This document shows, one piece after another, positions 58,740 to 64,000 of a stretch of 64,000 nt of DNA; within the stretch, counting starts at the first letter, position 1; the number at the start of each line of letters is the position of its first letter. Source of the stretch: Hypomesus transpacificus (taxonomy: Eukaryota; Chordata; Actinopteri; Osmeriformes; Osmeridae). Location of the stretch: positions 7,290,072-7,354,071 of the forward strand of contig NC_061071.1 in NCBI RefSeq assembly GCF_021917145.1, given 5' to 3'. Made by a program: the position numbers and the translations under genes. The notes under the pieces are model-generated. The model worked only from the letters and a program-made list of their open reading frames with translations. It ran no database searches and was not told the origin of the DNA.

Positions 58740-59345
58740 AAGGCAGGACAGACACACACACACAGCACGGTCAGTCAGGGCAGGCCAGGACTCACCGGAA
58801 TAGAGAGGGTTTCAGTGTGCTTTTCGAGCAAGGGTGGTCGTTAGGTGTCGACTCGTTGGCTGGGAGTAGTCACTGGGGCTGGAAAGACAGGACATACATA
58901 CATGCAGTACAGTACGGCGAGCTCACCACGTACAGTCCGTACACATGACAAACATGACGTGTGAGAAACTTGCCTTGAAGACCAAAACAAAAGGGATCCA
59001 AATCATTTCGCTCCCAAAACATCTCACAAGAGCCAATTACCCCAAACACAGCACTTTGTTCACTGAATGCCACTGCGGTATGAAAGCTCATTATGAGCAC
59101 ACCCCAGGCTTGGTACCTGTTTGTGTCCACTGGAAAGAGGATTGCGAGTGGTGACCTTGGGGTTGGACTTAATCACACACAGCGTCTCCCAGACAGGTCC
59201 GAGGTAAATTCACGGGCACACCGTCCTCGGGCCAACTGTGCCCAGCCCTCTGGCTAACCTAACCTCAAGGCTGAAGCAATCGGCACAGAGAGGCATCCTG
59301 GCTAACGAGACACCTCTACTTTGGCGGTAGCATGACGATCTGTCG

Positions 59346-59575
<230 letters not shown>

Positions 59576-62013
59576 GAGCGCCTTGTGGCTAGGAATTCAA
59601 ATGAACAGAGCTTGTGTTTTTCCTGTGGCCTCCGTGGGATTTGAGGCGGCAGCCTTTTGGATTCGATCAATATTTCCTGAGAGGGCCACAGGGCTGTTAT
59701 CACACGTTTAAATCTGAATTCTGTTCAAGACACATGAGCTTAGATGAGCGTAAACACCTTGCTTGTCTCAAAGGAAGGAGTACAATAATCAGTTGTTTGA
59801 CCTTTCTCAGCTTTCTTTTCATCAAATTAGTATTATGTGTTTGCAATCATATTAACTACAACAATAATAACACTTTTTTCGGAACAATAACTTAAAAGGA
59901 CAAAGGACACGACAAACCACAAAGAAAAAGGAAGAATCATCATGATCACTTTTCTGTGGGGTTAGTGTTACATCAATTACTGTGTTGTGCTTATTCTGAT
60001 AACCATTGATAATGCAATGAATAAATCTGTTCAATGCCTAATAAACCACAGCACTCACAATGCACTCTAAAATTTAATTGCCTTATAACCATTCACATAA
60101 AATGTCACTATTCAATTACAGCCCAACTGCCTTGGGAGGACAGACTGGGGGACATGAATTCCAGTGAAGACCTTGTGAGCAATTTGCACATAAAGAAAGG
60201 GCATAAACGATCGATAGATAAAAACAAAAACAATAATGTGATTGCGCAGTTCAGTCGGACTCTCAGTAATCGCTGAACGACAACAGCTATTTCAGAAGAC
60301 TCACATCGTACACAACTTTCTGTGTATTGTTTGTCCATCCTGGTCCTCTTTTCTATGAATATGTCTCCCTAGATTATGCAAACACGGGAACAAAAATCAA
60401 CTTTCACTTAAATCTTTGACCCTAAATGAAAGGACGGAAAAATACACTAGACAATGTGAGGCCTCTCCCAGCTACATGAAGGATACAACAAAAAACGCCA
60501 TTCTGAGACAGAGATTTCATTACCTCTTTGGCTTTTTTGTACAGTGGCACATGGACCGTAACACGAAACCATCCCTCCGTTAGCCTGAGCACGGCAGCTC
60601 CTTGCCTTGCATTCCATTACCGGTCTGGTTTGATCTCCGCATTATTGGAGGGAATCAAAGGATGGGAAGCAACACATTTTAAATGAGAAGGACTGCGAGC
60701 AAGCCAGGGGGACATACACATCGCTTCTCTTCTTTCCACACCTCCAATTTCCAATTTGCCAAGCAATAAGGTGAAATGAAAAAGAATCCAGCCAAACTGA
60801 ATGAAATGCGTTTCTGACGGGAACATGGAGTAAATGTCCATTAGGCATCTCAATGTTCAAATGATGGTAGTGGTGTAATAAGGTTTCAGTGTGCTGCATA
60901 TGCAATGACTGTATCAAACTCTCAAGGTCTCTGCAGATGACTGAGTGAACAGGGAGCCAGGGCGCGCTGGGAAAAACCATGTTCTCTTTCTTGTTCTGCA
61001 CTGTCAATTAATTGCCCCTGGCTACACAGGCCTCCTTGAGTATTCAAATGAATTCAATGTATTACCATGACATGGCTTCAATAACAAAACTTCCAACTCT
61101 CCCTTTGACATAAACTTCATTAGCAGGAGGTGAATGTTTTAGACCTTTGGATGCACCGCAGTGACTATGAGAAGATAAAGATGTCTAATCATATCTGAAG
61201 GGATTTGAAGTCCCTCCGAGAACAGAGTTAACCACAGACCTCTTCCTGCAACCAGATTGAATACTGTACTCTGATTTTGTTTCTACTGCAGGTAAAAAAA
61301 CAAAAACAAATGTATACTATCATTCATATTATTGCCTTGTCGCATTCAACCTGAAAAAAAACTATCTTCTGATTGTTTGTTGATTTATATTCCCATTAGC
61401 AGTTTTTTTTTTTTTTACCTGCTAATGCAGGCCATCCAACATATCCTGGAGATAAAGAATGCACCTCGCTCTGACAGCATCTACTCATTAGGCCTGAGCT
61501 CTGATTGACGCTCACTCGATTATATCTGAGAGTAGTCACTCGATTAATGATGTCTGAACCAGGTTTGCTGATTGGGAAGTGAGCAGGTGCTAATGCATTC
61601 TAGATAAGCGTGTAGGGATGAACGTAGGTGTTGGTGGATGTGGGGGAGGCGAACAATCTTAAGTGAGTTGGTTAGTGAAGTGCTGCTGGTGGTGTTTGAG
61701 GACACCACGGGCACACTAGCACGTCCATTAAAACCGAGGTAATCAGCCTGGAGAGGAAGAATGGAGAGAGGATTGGAGAGAGCGATGGGGAGAGCGATGG
61801 GGAGACCGGTCTGTCGATTTTCCCTTAATAAGGGTCTATTAGATGCCATTAACATGATTAAAGTTTTCTTAAAGCCAGCTTTAAGGACATGGAAAATTAC
61901 ATCCGACTGAGATAACCACCAATCCTTTGGGTCATTCGTAAATGGAAATGGATTCCAAGAGGTGGGTTCTTCGCTTATCATTTCCTTATACCCTTTATCT
62001 ACTTTCTATGTGC

Positions 62014-62070
62014 ACTATTTGTACGTTGGTTTAGATAAAAGTGTCGGCTGAATGAATAAAATGTATAAAA
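62014..62070 (+). mobile_element. SINE tail fragment
   Basis: TTTAGATAAAAGTGTCGGCTGAATGAATAAAATG closely follows the common fish SINE 3' tail (TTGGATAAAAGCGTCTGCTAAATG). No tRNA-like head is recognisable upstream, so it is probably 5'-truncated. Confidence 0.6.
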
Positions 62071-64000
62071 CATGTACAATTGCAGTTTTCAATCCCCAGC
62101 CATGGAAATTGTGTGGGACTAAATAATTTACTGAGTGGCAAAAACAAACAGCAAGGTAATGTAAGGTGATTGCAGGCAGGATGTCTCATTGAAGTGCAGG
62201 TCTCTTCAAAATAGATATTTCAATTTTTTTACAGTCAATTTATAACAGCTCAAACATGCAACAAAAGCAAGTACCACACAAAAGGCATTGCAATTTAAAA
62301 GTACTCTACAAATGATTCCAGAAAAGAGGTGCCAAATAATTGAATGTAGATTATTCATAATACTATAGAAACATTAGCAGCCTTGAGGTGTCTACATACA
62401 CTGTATTGACTTGTGTCAGACGCTGTTGAGAAGAGTCGTTGTTTTTGAAAGGCAGTGTTATGGTCAAGTGTAAAGCGCACCAAGTCTAAAGCATTCACGC
62501 AAATGACGTCCACGTGAAGTTTCTGAAATCGATATCTGGCATGAAAGCCGACTGCTCAATTTGTGTGCTACGCCTCATAGTAAGGCCTTTTGATAAAGGC
62601 GTGATATCGATAGCATTCGTAACAATGCGCTCATAGCCATCCACCATCCAGTCGACGTCTACTCAACATTGGCCCGCCTTGTAAATTGAGACTCGAATAA
62701 GTCTCATAACTGGGACTTGGAGTTTAGTTTTTCTCTGAACACATACGGCTCCAACAGCCGTGTGCCTTCGTTGCCAGAGTTCAGGGGTCATGGAGGCGTC
62801 CGACACATGCCAGACCATGCAGTCGCTCTCCCTAACAGCCTCTGGATGCGCCTCTCTCAGTCGCTCCACACCTCGACGGTCTCCCCAAACGGCCACCGGA
62901 ACTGCCTTTCAATCCCTCTTAAATGGTGAGCCCAAACGAAGCATTACGGACCAAACTAGCTTTCAAAGAGCAAAGTACCCTCTCGGCCATCAGGATTGTG
63001 GAACGAAATGGGCGGCCATTTTTGCGTCTCCGCCGAGTTGATTGCTGCGCTCGGCGATAAAAGACGTGTGAGAGTAGACAGGGCTGAGGGGAGGACAGGA
63101 GACGGTGAGGCACCCGGGAGCCCAGGGAGAACATAGGGTAGTGAGACGTGTCTGAGTGAGACAGCGCCACCGATTACCTGTAATCAGTGTGACTGAAAAC
63201 GGTGTTGTGTTGATTGGCCGGGAATTGGCTGGATCTAGGACTACCTGTCTCGTTTTTTGCATTTGTCTGGCGTAAATGTCTTATTCAAAATAGGGTGCAT
63301 GCATGATATCTTATCCTCGTCTTGGTAAAGTTGTGTGGAGGCTGGCTTTGGTAGACTTACAGTACTGAATAAGTGAGCTCCTCAACTAGACAGCTTGATT
63401 TTAACGATCTCTGCTGGCTGTGGTGAGGAATCATCGTACAAAACGTTGCCTCGTCTTGTTATTGTTTTTGAAAGTACGCCAAATTTATGAAGGCAGTAAT
63501 TGCTCAAGTGGACGACAGTAAAAAAACAAAACAACCCCCAATTTGCTGAGGAACCTTTCCAGGTAGGCTTTCTGCTCAAGTGTTACTTGGTGTCTGAATA
63601 TGCATTCCTGCCTCCAACATGTCTGTATTCCAACATTAGCAAGACATTTCAAACAGCACATTTGTGCCGTAAAAGGGAAACGGAAACTCCGCGAAAGACA
63701 CCGTTCTCAAATGAGCTCAGATGACCAGGTGGTTTCACAACACAGAGAAAAGCGTTCAGTGAATCAGTCCAAAAGGTATAAACTGGGAGGAGGTAGAGAG
63801 AGAAGGAGGGAGATGGAGACAGGAAGAGGGAGGTCGCAGTGATTTAGGAGGGGGAAAAATCCAGGGGATCTGTATGATTTAAGCTGGATAGAGGGAAGGA
63901 GAGTAAATTGAAAAGAGACCCTGGACAGGGTGGCAATCAATGCCATTTTTCAGGAGAGGTTTATGGGGAAGAAGGGCAGGGTTAAGGGGTTTGGAGGTTG

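Noticed and set aside
61544..61981. 145-codon minus-strand frame that might be an NCAM2 ectodomain or GPI exon
   Set aside because: No FnIII signature residues, no GPI-type hydrophobic C-terminus, and no matching splice phase.

Overview
The window is nuclear genomic DNA from a ray-finned (teleost) fish. The evidence is vertebrate gene structure with GT-AG introns, tRNA-derived SINEs with the common fish tail around TTTGGATAAAAGC, a hAT-type and a Tc1-type DNA transposon remnant, and very abundant (GA/CT)n and (CA/GT)n microsatellites. Three genes are recognisable with confidence: N6AMT1, GART and NCAM2. All three human orthologues lie on chromosome 21, so the window looks like a compact block of conserved synteny. 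I cannot name the species.

Layout. 1-1.0 kb: nothing recognised. 1.0-2.95 kb (+): N6AMT1 (HEMK2/KMT9 catalytic subunit), six coding exons, with a ZNF143-like plus ETS-like promoter. 2.7-13.3 kb (-): GART, 21 coding exons I could join in frame without a gap (1,018 aa), plus a probable non-coding first exon. N6AMT1 and GART converge tail to tail, with probably overlapping 3' UTRs. 9394-10864: a non-autonomous hAT-like element in a GART intron, carrying an 11-copy 35-bp hairpin minisatellite. 13.6-15.4 kb (-): a complete four-exon gene of unknown name (293 aa) with a layout resembling C39-like cysteine peptidases. 16.36-17.26 kb (+): a three-exon gene for a small single-Ig-domain membrane protein (174 aa) of CD2/SLAM-like type, followed by a ~0.8 kb Tc1-derived element with long terminal inverted repeats. 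18.1-51.6 kb: a gene-poor interval with microsatellites, two SINE copies, one orphan promoter-like site and some AT-rich, possibly conserved non-coding stretches. 51.6-58.7 kb (-): the last three coding exons of NCAM2 (transmembrane segment and cytoplasmic tail) and a ~3.5 kb 3' UTR. 58.7-64 kb: NCAM2 intron; the ectodomain exons lie beyond the right edge.

Functionally, GART carries three steps of de novo purine synthesis, N6AMT1 is an S-adenosylmethionine-dependent glutamine/lysine methyltransferase that works with TRMT112, and NCAM2 is a neural adhesion molecule. They share a neighbourhood, not a pathway. The most unusual items are the unnamed putative peptidase gene, the immune-type gene whose probable poly(A) signal sits at the edge of a transposon inverted repeat, the hairpin minisatellite inside the hAT element, and a probable GARS-only read-through isoform of GART.
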